Program-made: the position numbers and the translations under genes
The notes under the pieces: model-generated
Told to the model about the DNA's origin: nothing
The model's input: only the letters and a program-made list of their open reading frames with translations
Databases searched by the model: none
Assembly (NCBI GenBank): GCA_947474755.1
Contig: CANJJE010000004.1
Location: forward strand, 1-64,000
Direction: 5' to 3'
DNA: 64,000 nucleotides
Origin: Burkholderiales bacterium
GTDB taxonomy: Bacteria; Pseudomonadota; Gammaproteobacteria; Burkholderiales; Burkholderiaceae_C
Shown: positions 8,645 to 17,504 of the stretch, piece by piece
How the letters are laid out: each line of letters starts with the position of its first letter
Numbering within the stretch: the stretch's first letter is position 1

Positions 8645-8899
8645 ATGAGCGTCAGCAAAGTCTCCCCCATCGGATCCGTTGATCCGCCGGTTGCAGTCGT
8701 CCGTCCCACCGACGCTGCCGCTGGAACATCCCAGCAGCCGTCCCAGCAAGACCGTCGACCGCCAGCGCAGCCCGAACCGGCGTCGCGCCGCTTCCCCTGG
8801 CTGAGCTGGGAAACCAGGCAGCTGGAAGCAGCTTCGAAGCAGCCCTCGCCCTATGGGCTCATACCGCGTCTCGGTGAAACGCTCGACCAGAAGGTGTGA
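8645..8899 (+). CDS. Small protein of unknown function in the flagellar locus
   Basis: I do not recognise this 84-residue protein. It has no signal peptide or membrane segment. The N-terminal half is low-complexity and disordered-looking (Pro, Gln, Ala). The C-terminal half (FPWLSWETRQLEAASKQ, then GLIPRLGETLDQKV) looks more structured. An AGGAG ribosome site stands at the right distance, and a sigma-28-type promoter lies 40 bases upstream. Those two signals make it likely a real late flagellar gene. It has none of the FlgM hallmarks I would expect of an anti-sigma factor. It converges with fliE. Confidence 0.6.
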   Translation: MSVSKVSPIGSVDPPVAVVRPTDAAAGTSQQPSQQDRRPPAQPEPASRRFPWLSWETRQLEAASKQPSPYGLIPRLGETLDQKV

Positions 8900-8925
8900 A
8901 TCCCGGCCTGGCGTGAAGCACGGCC

Positions 8926-9249
8926 TCACACCTGCATGTTCATGATGTCGCTGTAGGCCTGGACCAGCTTGTTGCGCACCTGGATCGTTGCCTGAAAGCC
9001 GATCGATGCCTTCTGCATGGCAACCATCGTCTCTTCGATGCTGACATTCGGGTTGTCGAGCTGCACTTCCCGCTGCAGACGACGGGCTTCTGCCTGCGTG
9101 CTGCTGACCGCGCCCAGCGCCTGTGTCAGTGCCGCCTGAAAGCCGCCGCCCGCGGCCGCTGCCGCCTTGCCCAGTGGCTGTCCCTGAGTGTTCAGGCCGG
9201 CGCGTGCCACCGCCTGGGCGAAGTCGAACGGTTTGAGCGTGACATTCAT
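8926..9249 (-). CDS. fliE: Flagellar hook-basal body protein FliE
   Basis: FliE joins the MS ring to the proximal rod and is among the first exported subunits. The 107-residue protein has the typical C-terminus (VSIEETMVAMQKASIGFQA, then VRNKLVQAYSDIMNMQV). It is divergent from fliF across 215 bases, a common arrangement. The minus strand near 9430-9420 carries GCCGATGG, but without a clear partner -35, so I do not call a promoter for it. Confidence 0.95.
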   Translation of the reverse strand: MNVTLKPFDFAQAVARAGLNTQGQPLGKAAAAAGGGFQAALTQALGAVSSTQAEARRLQREVQLDNPNVSIEETMVAMQKASIGFQATIQVRNKLVQAYSDIMNMQV

Positions 9250-9385
9250 CGCGAATCCCCGGAATCCGCCGTCGCCTGCGCCTCGAATGGACGCACGAAC
9301 GGCAGGTTTTGATGGATTTCATCGTAGCCGGACCAGTGCGCCACGATGGGGCGAACTGACCGGGGTTTGCTTCGCTTCTCGGTCC

Positions 9386-9413
9386 TTGGGAAGTACTTCA
9401 GCGTTCGAATAAT
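9386..9413 (+). promoter_or_regulatory. Possible sigma-70-type promoter of fliF operon
   Basis: TTGGGA (9386-9391), 16 nt, AATAAT (9408-9413), about 50 bases before fliF. The flhB and flhA leaders carry a related AACAAT before TGG. An activator site was not identified. Confidence 0.4.
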
Positions 9414-9464
9414 GGCTTCCATCGGCCGGCGCTTTCGGCCTTGCCCATGCACTGAACGAGAACG

Positions 9465-11141
9465 ATGGACAACGCTGTCATCCTGAAGTCACCCGGTGAC
9501 CTGAACGCGGCGCCCGGCTTTGGCGCTCGCCTCGCGGCCCTTCCACCGAAAAGCAAGTTCAACCTTGGTTTCGGCGCAGCCGCGCTGGCCAGCGTCGTGC
9601 TGGCGATGCTCCTGTGGGGTAGCCAGGGCGACTACAAGGTGCTTTACGCCAACCTGTCCGACAAGGATGGCGGCGCGATCATCGCGCAGTTGTCGCAGAT
9701 GAATATCCCGTACCGCCATTCCGATGGCGGCAACGCGATCCTGGTGCCTGCATCATCAGTTCACGATGTCCGGCTGAAGCTGGCTTCGGCGGGCCTGCCG
9801 AAGGCCTCGGTCGGGGGCTTCGAGATGATGGACGGCGCGCGCTTCGGGCAGACGCAGTTCCAGGAACGGCTGACCTTCCAGCGCGGCCTCGAAGGTGAGC
9901 TGAGCCGCTCGATCACATCGCTGGCCGCCGTCGAAAATGCGCGCGTTCATCTCGCGCTGCCGAACCAGAACGGCTTCTTCCGTGAGCAGCAGAAGCCCAG
10001 CGCTTCAGTGGTGCTGACGCTGCACGCAGGTCGCACCCTCGATCGTGGCCAGGTGGCTGGCATCGTGCATCTGGTGTCGAGCAGCGTCCCCGAGATGAGC
10101 CCCAAGGCGGTCAGCGTGCTCGACCAGACTGGCGCGCTGATCTCTTCACCGCCAGACACCAGCGCGCAGGCGGGTCTCGATGCGCAGCAATTGCAGTACA
10201 TCGCGCAGATCGAGAAGGGCTATTCCAAGCGCATCGCCGAGTTGCTGGAGCCGGTGGTCGGTCGCGACAATCTTCGCGCCAACGTGACCGCCGACATCGA
10301 TTTCGCACAGATCGAGTCGACCGAAAAACTCTTCAAGCCCAACCAGGGCGCGACTGCCGAGGTCGCCTTGCGCAGTGAGCAGACGACCGAGCAGTCGGGT
10401 ACCAACCCGGCCACGCCATCGGGGGTGCCCGGCGCCGCGAGCAACCAGCCGCCGTTGCCAGCCGCAGCCCCCCTCACCGGTGCTGCGGTGCCGTTGCAGA
10501 CTGCGCAGGCAGGCGGCGTGGTCGGCAACAGCCGACGCGAAGCGGTGAGGAACTACGAGGTCGACGAGACGGTGCGCGTCACCCGCAATGCAACCGGTAT
10601 CGTCAGGCGCCTGAACGCGGCCGTGGTCGTCAACAACCGGACCATCACCGACCCGAAAGGCAAGGTCACCCAGGTTCCGTTGGCGCCGGAAGAACTGGAA
10701 AAGCTGACTGCCCTGGTACAGGAAAGCATCGGCTATAGCAAGGAGCGTGGAGACTCGGTGCGTGTCATCAACGCGCCTTTCACGGTCGAGCCCGTCACTG
10801 TCGTCGACACCCCTGTCTGGAAAGACCCTCAGATTCTCGACATGCTGCGTGCTGCCGCCGTGCCTGCCGGGTTGTCGGTCGTGGCGCTGCTGGTGTTCTT
10901 CGGGATGATCAGGCCGGGCCTGAAGGCTGCGTTGGCGCCTCCCGTTCCTCCACCTGGCAGCACTGTTGATGCGAGTGTTGGTGATGCCGAAGCCTTGCCC
11001 GGCCTGCCGGAGCCGCCGGTGCCGATGCTTGAAGCGCCGCGCGACACCGCCAAGCTCGAAGCGGCGCGCGCGCTGGCGAAGGAAAACCCGGCGGCGGTGG
11101 CGCACATCGTGCGCGGCTGGGTCAACGGCCAGCCGGCGTGA
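9465..11141 (+). CDS. fliF: Flagellar MS-ring protein FliF
   Basis: FliF builds the MS ring in the inner membrane, the platform for rotor and export gate. The 558-residue protein has an N-terminal membrane segment (about 38-55). The YscJ/FliF ring-building motif domains follow to about residue 300 (VLYANLSDKDGG, then NIPYRHSDGGNAILVP). A Pro/Ala-rich linker covers about 310-350, and a second membrane segment lies at about 465-485. The cytoplasmic C-terminal tail (KLEAARALAKENPAAVAHIV) binds FliG. It heads the fliFGHIJK operon. Confidence 0.97.
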   Translation: MDNAVILKSPGDLNAAPGFGARLAALPPKSKFNLGFGAAALASVVLAMLLWGSQGDYKVLYANLSDKDGGAIIAQLSQMNIPYRHSDGGNAILVPASSVHDVRLKLASAGLPKASVGGFEMMDGARFGQTQFQERLTFQRGLEGELSRSITSLAAVENARVHLALPNQNGFFREQQKPSASVVLTLHAGRTLDRGQVAGIVHLVSSSVPEMSPKAVSVLDQTGALISSPPDTSAQAGLDAQQLQYIAQIEKGYSKRIAELLEPVVGRDNLRANVTADIDFAQIESTEKLFKPNQGATAEVALRSEQTTEQSGTNPATPSGVPGAASNQPPLPAAAPLTGAAVPLQTAQAGGVVGNSRREAVRNYEVDETVRVTRNATGIVRRLNAAVVVNNRTITDPKGKVTQVPLAPEELEKLTALVQESIGYSKERGDSVRVINAPFTVEPVTVVDTPVWKDPQILDMLRAAAVPAGLSVVALLVFFGMIRPGLKAALAPPVPPPGSTVDASVGDAEALPGLPEPPVPMLEAPRDTAKLEAARALAKENPAAVAHIVRGWVNGQPA

Positions 11142-11186
11142 TGGCTGCGCGCGCCCTCCCTTCCATCGCCCACGGATGAATCGACG

Positions 11187-12194
11187 ATGAGCACTGACAC
11201 GCCTGAAGAGGGTCTGGAAAACGCCGCCATCCTGCTGATGTCGCTCGGCGAGGAAGAGGCCGCCGAGGTGTTCAAGCTCCTGACACCGAGGGAGGTGCAC
11301 TCGCTGGGCGAGACCATTGCCAAGATGAAGGCGGTCAGCCACGAACGCGTCGAGGGCGTCCTGGTCAAGTTCTCGGAGATGGCCCGCGATCAGAGCATGC
11401 TGGTCGCCGACAACGACGAATACGTGAAGGGCGTGCTGCGCCGTGCGCTTGGCGATGACAAGGCCAGTCTGCTGATCGACCGCATCCTGCAAGGCAGCGA
11501 CGTCTCGGGCATCGAAAGCCTGAAGTGGATCGACCCGAAGTCGGTGTCGGAACTGCTGCGCAATGAGCATCCGCAGATCGTCGCGGCGATCCTGGTGCAC
11601 CTTGATCCCGACCAGGTCTCGTCGGTCCTGAAGCTGTTCTCCGAGCGCCAGCGTAACGAGGTACTGGTGCGCATTGCGACGCTCGATGGCATCCAGCCAG
11701 CGGCGTTGAAGGACCTCAACGAGGTCATGGGCATGGTGCTGGCAGGCACGGACAAGATACGCAAGGCAACGCTCGGCGGCGTGAAGCCTGCAGCCGAGAT
11801 CATCAACATGATGGGCGGCAGCATCGAGACCGCTGTGCTCGACTACATCCGCGAGGCCGACAACGACCTGGCGCAGAAGATCATGGACAACATGTTCACC
11901 TTCGACGACCTGGAGAAGCTCGACGACAAGGCGATCCAGACGCTGATGAAGGAAGTGCAGACCGAGTCGCTGGTCATCGCGCTGAAGGGTGCGACACCCG
12001 AGATGCGCGAGAAGGTGTTCCGCAACATGTCCAAGCGCGCGGCCGAAACGCTGCGTGAAGACCTCGACTCGCGAGGCCCGGTGCGCGTCAGCGAAGTCGA
12101 GAGCGAGCAGAAGGAACTGCTGAAGATCGTCCGCCGCCTGGCCGACGAAGGTCAGATCCAGTTGATCACGGGCGGCGACGATGACTTCGTCTAA
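11187..12194 (+). CDS. fliG: Flagellar motor switch protein FliG
   Basis: FliG is the rotor component that contacts the stator and generates torque. The 335-residue protein is the usual length. It has the N-terminal FliF-binding domain, a middle domain with the EHPQ motif (LLRNEHPQIVAAIL, about residue 125), and a C-terminal domain with the charged torque helix (ALKGATPEMREKVFRNMSKR, about residue 270). The gene's last 14 bases overlap fliH, so translation is coupled. Confidence 0.97.
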   Translation: MSTDTPEEGLENAAILLMSLGEEEAAEVFKLLTPREVHSLGETIAKMKAVSHERVEGVLVKFSEMARDQSMLVADNDEYVKGVLRRALGDDKASLLIDRILQGSDVSGIESLKWIDPKSVSELLRNEHPQIVAAILVHLDPDQVSSVLKLFSERQRNEVLVRIATLDGIQPAALKDLNEVMGMVLAGTDKIRKATLGGVKPAAEIINMMGGSIETAVLDYIREADNDLAQKIMDNMFTFDDLEKLDDKAIQTLMKEVQTESLVIALKGATPEMREKVFRNMSKRAAETLREDLDSRGPVRVSEVESEQKELLKIVRRLADEGQIQLITGGDDDFV

Positions 12195-12948
12195 GTTCAG
12201 GAACGTGCCACCACCGGAGGGTGGCAGCAAACCATCTCCCTACGCGCGCTTCATTCCGCGGGAAGAACTCAGTTCGTTCGAAGCATGGAATCCGAGTGCG
12301 CTGTCGGGCGCCGATCCTCATGCCGGCGCGGGCACGCCCACTGCAGAGCCCGAGGCGCCGAGCCTGTCGGTCGCGGAGCAACTCGCCGCGCAATTGCGTG
12401 CAGCGCGGCAGAGTGGCTATCAGGATGGCTACCGGGACGGGCTCTCGGCGCTCGACGGGTTCAAGCAGAGCTATGCCGCGCAGATCACTGCTCAGCTTGG
12501 CCGACTGATGGAATCGCATGGCGCTCAGCTCGATGGCCTGCAGCAACAGCTGGCGCAGGCCATTGCGGTGTGTGCCACCTCGATGGCGCGCCAGGTCGTG
12601 CGCAGTGAACTGGTGGTGCGTCCGGAGCTGGTTGCCGCCGTCGCGCAGGAAGCCGTCGAGGCTCTTCTGCTCAGCGCGCGTCACATCACCGTGCGCGTGC
12701 ACCCCGATGACCAGCCGCTGGTCGCGCAAGGCGCTGCTGAAGTGCTGCAGGCGCGAGGAGCCCGACTGATCCCCGATGCCAGCATCGCGCCCGGTGGCTG
12801 CCGTGTCGACAGCGACATCGCGAGCATCGATGGCACGGTGGCGGCGCGCTGGCGCCGGGCCTCGGCCGCGCTGGGATCTGCCAGCGAGTGGACCGAGGCC
12901 GATCCACTCATGCCTGCTGAAGCCAGCCCCGACCAGGACACGCGATGA
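12181..12948 (+). CDS. fliH: Flagellar assembly protein FliH
   Basis: FliH binds and regulates the FliI ATPase at the export apparatus. The 255-residue protein has an N-terminal region rich in Pro and Ser, a GxxxG-like helical stretch ([18 protein letters not shown], about 80-97), and the conserved C-terminal FliH/YscL domain ([17 protein letters not shown], then [19 protein letters not shown]). It overlaps both fliG (14 bases) and fliI (4 bases). Confidence 0.93.
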   Translation: MTSSKFRNVPPPEGGSKPSPYARFIPREELSSFEAWNPSALSGADPHAGAGTPTAEPEAPSLSVAEQLAAQLRAARQSGYQDGYRDGLSALDGFKQSYAAQITAQLGRLMESHGAQLDGLQQQLAQAIAVCATSMARQVVRSELVVRPELVAAVAQEAVEALLLSARHITVRVHPDDQPLVAQGAAEVLQARGARLIPDASIAPGGCRVDSDIASIDGTVAARWRRASAALGSASEWTEADPLMPAEASPDQDTR

Positions 12949-14414
12949 TCAACAGCCAGATCGAGAACGAAGCGCTGCAGCGCGCCGCCCTCAGCGCGCA
13001 CCGGGCGCAGTCGACGGTGGCCGACCGAACCGAAGATTGGGCGCGCTATCTCGAGACACTGCAGATGTTCGCTGCCGATCCGGTGCCTCTGGAGACCCAG
13101 GGCATGCTGGTGCGCGTGGCGGGTCTGGTGCTCGAAGCTGCCGGCACTCGCGAGCCTGTCGGTTCGGTGTGCGAGGTGCACATGGCGGGTCAGCCGCCGG
13201 TGCAAGCTGAAGTGGTCGGCTTTTCTGGCGACCGAACCTATCTGATGCCCACCGGCGATGTGCATGGCCTGGCCAGCGGCGCCCGGGTGGTGCCGAAAAC
13301 CTCGCCGATGGTGCCGCTGCAGCTGGGTTCTCCCCGTCATCCCTGGCGTCGTAGCCTGGATCGCACCCTGCACCTGCCAGTCGGCGGCGGTCTGCTGGGC
13401 CGCGTCGTCGATTCGCATGGCCACCCGATGGACCGCAAGGGCCCGCTGTGCGACGTGCACAACGCGCCGCTGGTGCGCCGGGCCATCAACGCGATGGACC
13501 GCGATCCGGTGCGCACTCCGCTTGATACCGGCGTGCGCTCCATCAATGCGATGCTGACCGTCGGCCGCGGCCAGCGCCTGGGCCTGTTCGCCGGCACGGG
13601 CGTCGGCAAGTCGGTGCTGATGGGCATGATGGCCCGGTACACCGAAGCCGACGTGATCGTGGTCGGGCTGATTGGCGAACGCGGTCGCGAAGTCAAGGAA
13701 TTCATCGAGGACATCCTGGGCGCCGACGGTCTGGCGCGCTCGGTGGTGGTGGCTGCGCCCGCAGATGCGCCGCCGCTCACGCGCATGCAGGGTGCCAGCT
13801 ATGCCACCGCAGTGGCCGAACACTTCCGCGATGGCGGCCAGCATGTGCTGCTGCTGATGGACTCACTGACCCGTTATGCCATGGCGCAGCGCGAGATCGC
13901 GCTGGCCATCGGCGAGCCGCCGGCCACCAAGGGCTATCCGCCCAGCTGTTTTGCCAAGTTGCCGCAGCTGGTCGAACGCAGTGGCAACGGCATGGCCGGC
14001 AGTGGCTCGATCACTGCGATCTATACCGTTTTGACCGAGGGCGACGACCCGCAGGACCCGATCGCTGATGCGGCTCGGGGCATCCTCGATGGCCACATCG
14101 TGCTGTCGCGCGAATTGGCCGAAGCCGGCCACTACCCGGCGATCGATGTCGAGCGCTCGATCTCGCGGGTGATGACGAATGTGGCCCCGGCGCCGCACCT
14201 CGAATCGGCACGCAGGTTCCGCCAGCTGCACTCGAAGTACCAGAAGGCACGCGACCTGATCCAGCTTGGCGCCTATGCGCCCGGCCACGATGCCGAACTT
14301 GACAGCGCGGTGCGAATGCACGCGCCAATGACCCAGTTCCTGCAGCAGGACATGCACCAGCCCGCCAGTCTCGACAGCAGTGTCGACTGGCTGCGCTCGG
14401 TGGTGTCGGGCTGA
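12945..14414 (+). CDS. fliI: Flagellum-specific ATP synthase FliI
   Basis: FliI is the F1-like ATPase that powers unloading of export substrates. The 489-residue protein has a Walker A motif (GTGVGKS at about 217-223), a Walker B stretch ([18 protein letters not shown] at about 301) and the family signature near SRVMTNVAP. The start overlaps the fliH stop in ATGA. Length and motif order are normal. Confidence 0.97.
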   Translation: MINSQIENEALQRAALSAHRAQSTVADRTEDWARYLETLQMFAADPVPLETQGMLVRVAGLVLEAAGTREPVGSVCEVHMAGQPPVQAEVVGFSGDRTYLMPTGDVHGLASGARVVPKTSPMVPLQLGSPRHPWRRSLDRTLHLPVGGGLLGRVVDSHGHPMDRKGPLCDVHNAPLVRRAINAMDRDPVRTPLDTGVRSINAMLTVGRGQRLGLFAGTGVGKSVLMGMMARYTEADVIVVGLIGERGREVKEFIEDILGADGLARSVVVAAPADAPPLTRMQGASYATAVAEHFRDGGQHVLLLMDSLTRYAMAQREIALAIGEPPATKGYPPSCFAKLPQLVERSGNGMAGSGSITAIYTVLTEGDDPQDPIADAARGILDGHIVLSRELAEAGHYPAIDVERSISRVMTNVAPAPHLESARRFRQLHSKYQKARDLIQLGAYAPGHDAELDSAVRMHAPMTQFLQQDMHQPASLDSSVDWLRSVVSG

Positions 14415-14445
14415 ATTCCTACTCCTCTGACCCGAGGCACAGCCG

Positions 14446-14907
14446 ATGAGCGTCCTGCAACCCCTGATGACCCTGCTCGGCCAGGTCGAGCGTGAGCGCG
14501 ACGACCTGGCGCAGATCTGTCAACGTGCTGTGCAAGCACAGCAGACGGCCGCCAGTCAGGCAGAGCAGTTGCTGACCTACCGCCGTGAATACGAAAAGCG
14601 CTGGGCACATCGGTTCCGCACCGACGGCCGAATGGAGCTTGTCAACTGCTACCGCGGCTTCATGGAACGCCTGACACAGGCGGTGGATCAGCAGCGCGCG
14701 GCTGCTGCGCAGGCGCAAGCCGAGCTTGACAGTGCGCGTGTCGCGCTGCGCGACGGCGAGTTGCGTGTGGCTTCGGTGCGCAAGCTGATCGAACGCCGTG
14801 TCGCCGAAGCGCATGCCGCGGCCGAGCGCCGTGAGCAGAAAGCCTGTGACGAGTTCGCCTCGCGCGCCAGCTGGAATCAGGCTGCTGGCCTGGCAGGTGC
14901 CGCATGA
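14446..14907 (+). CDS. fliJ: Flagellar export chaperone FliJ
   Basis: FliJ is the coiled-coil stalk that links the FliI hexamer to the FlhA export gate. The 153-residue protein is almost wholly helical with heptads and many Gln, Glu and Ala, as in the family. It lies between fliI and fliK and overlaps the fliK start by four bases. The sequence itself is weakly conserved, so position supports the call. Confidence 0.9.
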   Translation: MSVLQPLMTLLGQVERERDDLAQICQRAVQAQQTAASQAEQLLTYRREYEKRWAHRFRTDGRMELVNCYRGFMERLTQAVDQQRAAAAQAQAELDSARVALRDGELRVASVRKLIERRVAEAHAAAERREQKACDEFASRASWNQAAGLAGAA

Positions 14908-16271
14908 GCGCGCTGGACGGTTCGCCTGCGCTGAGCGCGCTGAATGCACTGAAGCTGAAGCCGTCGACACCCCCTTCCGGCGGCGTGTCGGCGACGAACC
15001 CGACCCGCTCGCCAGAGGCCAAGGAAGAGACCAGCAAGGCGAGGTTTTCCCGACTGCTGGCACACAGCCAGGCGGCCTCTGCCGCTGCAAGACTTTCGTC
15101 CGCACCGGCAGCTCGCTCCGCCTTGAATCCGCCGGTGCCGTCGCGCACGTCGCGCCCTGACGTTCGCCACTTGAATGAAAACGTCGACAAGACCACCGAG
15201 GCCGTCGCGCCTCGGACATCGGCCGTGCCACCGCGCGTCGGCGCGGCAGCCCGCAGCGGCACTGCGAACGATGCGCGAGACCAGACCTCCGATGCGGACG
15301 CCGCTGCTCAGGCTGGTGACGCTGGCAAGAGGACGGAAGACGGCGAGCATCTGCTCCTGACCGACGCCTGCGCCAGCGATCTCGCGTCGCCGCTGCTCGG
15401 CGCAGTGCCGCCCGCCCTGTCGGCACAGGCCCAGGCAGGCGTTGCCATCAGCGACGCTTCGAGCGACCCGACATGGGCTGCGGCCCGGCTGGCGGCTGGC
15501 ACCGATGCATCGGCAAAGTCGGCCCCTGGCGGGCCAGGTGCCAACGCGGAATTCGCTTCGGCGAGCAACTCCTCGTCAACGGCGGATCGTGGTCCAGGTC
15601 AGGCCAGCCAGGTCATGTCAACCGCTGACGCGAAACTTGCCAGCGACACGACTGCCGCCTCGGGCGCGTGGCCCCATGCTGCACTGGCGAGTCTGGCCGC
15701 ACTGTCTGTCGGTGCCGGCAAGACCGACGAGCGATCAGGCGCCAATGCCTCGACGGAGGGCCTTCCCATGGGGGCCGGTGCCACCATTGCCGGTCAAGGC
15801 CTTTCCCATCTTGCGCGATCGATCGACAGCCTGACATCGGCCACTGCCACCGTGTCCACCGCCGTCGGCGATCCCGGGTTTCACGAGGCCCTGGCGGCTC
15901 AGGTCAGCGTTTTTGCACGCGCGGGGCTTTCGAAAGCCGAGCTGCACCTGAACCCTGCCGAACTGGGGCCCGTGTCGGTACAGATCACGATGAGCGGCGA
16001 CCAGGCCCGTGTCGATTTCGGGGCAGATCGGGCGCAGACCCGACAGGTCATCGAAGCCGGCTGGGCCGAACTGGCCGCCTCCCTGCAGGACGCAGGCTTC
16101 ACACTCAGCGGCGGTGGTGTCTCGGAGCAGGCCCAACGGCAGGCATCGCAGCGTCAGGCGGCGCCGCAGAACGGCCGGACGGATCGCGCTGTCGTGGCAG
16201 ATGACGTCCCGGTGGCATCGATCGTTGCGGCGCGCCCGCGGGCTGGATCTGCGTTGGACCTCTATGCGTAG
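14904..16271 (+). CDS. fliK: Flagellar hook-length control protein FliK
   Basis: FliK measures hook length and switches export specificity. Residues 1 to about 320 of 455 are low-complexity Ala/Ser/Thr/Pro sequence, the disordered ruler. The conserved C-terminal hook-length domain (about 335-425) has the signature LHLNPAELGPVSVQITMSGD. It ends the fliFGHIJK run. The next 590 bases hold no gene but carry a foldback repeat element. Confidence 0.94.
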   Translation: MSALDGSPALSALNALKLKPSTPPSGGVSATNPTRSPEAKEETSKARFSRLLAHSQAASAAARLSSAPAARSALNPPVPSRTSRPDVRHLNENVDKTTEAVAPRTSAVPPRVGAAARSGTANDARDQTSDADAAAQAGDAGKRTEDGEHLLLTDACASDLASPLLGAVPPALSAQAQAGVAISDASSDPTWAAARLAAGTDASAKSAPGGPGANAEFASASNSSSTADRGPGQASQVMSTADAKLASDTTAASGAWPHAALASLAALSVGAGKTDERSGANASTEGLPMGAGATIAGQGLSHLARSIDSLTSATATVSTAVGDPGFHEALAAQVSVFARAGLSKAELHLNPAELGPVSVQITMSGDQARVDFGADRAQTRQVIEAGWAELAASLQDAGFTLSGGGVSEQAQRQASQRQAAPQNGRTDRAVVADDVPVASIVAARPRAGSALDLYA

Positions 16272-16291
16272 GCTAGTTGCCTTTTCGTGGG

Positions 16292-16667
16292 ACCGCGCCG
16301 GGTGTTCGCCCCGGCGGGCGAGTCACTTTTTCTGCGGGGCCAGAAAAAGTAACCCAAAAGAGGCCCTTGAACACCAGCCCATTTGGTGACCACGCTTCGG
16401 CGAGAGGCGAACGGCCGAGGCAGTGGCACAAGAAGCCAAACCGATGACCCGAAGGGTCGAGGCGCAGCGAGACCGATTGTTTGAACCTGAGCGAGGAAAC
16501 CCAGGCGGTAGTTCGGGGAGTGTTCTCGTGCCAGAGCCTTTGAAGTAGGCGTGTAGCCGCAGCGAGCAGGCCAGATGGGCTGGTGTTCAGGCACTCTTCT
16601 TTGGTGACTTTCTTCTGTGCCAGCAGAAGAAAGTTACCCGCCTGCCGGGGCGGCCTCCCGGCGCGGT
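16292..16667. mobile_element. Foldback (MITE-like) element, copy B, between fliK and fliL
   Basis: An element of about 376 bp bounded by imperfect terminal inverted repeats of about 95 nt (16292-16386 against 16571-16667). Both arms include a small GC palindrome at the tip and a shared stretch of about 75 nt. Inside are more inverted repeats (TGGCACAAGAA with TTCTCGTGCCA, and GACCC-GAA-GGGTC). The second copy is at the window start. No open frame of note and no transposase. It may be a non-autonomous mobile element or may act as a structured RNA. Confidence 0.8.
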
Positions 16668-16861
16668 GCTAGCCAAGTCAAGCCCGACCTGCTGCAGCGG
16701 CATCCCGGCATTGCGCTGCAACGCAAGCGCCAATTCCCCCCTCTTTCCGGCCCTTATCGACGCTTCGCCCCCACGCCTCGTTTTGATAATGAATCGAACG
16801 CGGTTGTGGTGCCCTTCCAAGGGACGCCATCGACCCGAGACTCTTATCCGAAGGATCCGTC

Positions 16862-17491
16862 ATGGCCACAGCCGCCGCTCCAACCCCTGGTGCCGATGTC
16901 ATCGTGCCCAAGAAGGGCAAGAAGAAACTGATCATCATCATCGTGGCGGTGCTGGCGGTGCTGTTGATCGGTGGTGGCGTCGCAGCCTACATGCTCAAGC
17001 AAAAGGCGGCGGCCGAGGCTGCGGCGGATGCCGAAGACGAGGACGAGCCCGCTGCCAAGGAAACGCGCGCCAAGAAGGACGAGCACAAGGCGCCGCCAGT
17101 GTTCGTGGCGCTGGATCCGTTTGTCGTGAATCTGGCAGACCGCGATGCAGAGCGCTTCGCCCAGATCGGCATCACGTTGCAGGTCGACGACGCCGCGGCC
17201 GCCGATGAGCTGAAGCTCTACATGCCCGCAGTGCGCAACGGCATCCTGATGGTGCTGGCCCACAAGACGGCTGCCGAACTTCTGGAGCGCAGCGGCAAGG
17301 AAAAGCTCGCCGCCGAAATCATGCGCGAGGCGGTCCGACCGATGGGCATCATCATCGAGGCCGACGAGCCCGCTGACGAGTCGCCCGCCGACGCCGACGC
17401 TGACGTCAAGCCGAAGAAGAAGAAAAAGAAGAGGCCTGCCGAGCACAACCCGATCAGCAGCGTCAACTTCTCCAGCTTCATCATTCAGTGA
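16862..17491 (+). CDS. fliL: Flagellar basal body-associated protein FliL
   Basis: FliL is a single-pass inner-membrane protein that surrounds or supports the stator. The 209-residue protein has a membrane segment at about residues 23-42, a charged Ala/Glu/Lys linker to about 80, and the periplasmic FliL domain (FVALDPFVVNL, about 82-92, to the ending PISSVNFSSFIIQ). The linker and an inserted Lys-rich stretch near 180-190 make it longer than common FliL. Since 590 bases separate it from fliK, it probably starts its own operon; a GATAAT at 16785-16790 could be a -10. Confidence 0.92.
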   Translation: MATAAAPTPGADVIVPKKGKKKLIIIIVAVLAVLLIGGGVAAYMLKQKAAAEAAADAEDEDEPAAKETRAKKDEHKAPPVFVALDPFVVNLADRDAERFAQIGITLQVDDAAAADELKLYMPAVRNGILMVLAHKTAAELLERSGKEKLAAEIMREAVRPMGIIIEADEPADESPADADADVKPKKKKKKRPAEHNPISSVNFSSFIIQ

Positions 17492-17504
17492 GCGCGCGGC
17501 CCTC

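Noticed and set aside
8645-8899. FlgM anti-sigma factor
   Set aside because: Size and promoter would fit, but none of the FlgM C-terminal helices are visible, and flgM normally lies with flgA/flgN.
10146-12230. Minus-strand open frame of 694 codons across fliF and fliG
   Set aside because: It lies wholly within well-conserved flagellar genes on the other strand and has typical antisense composition.
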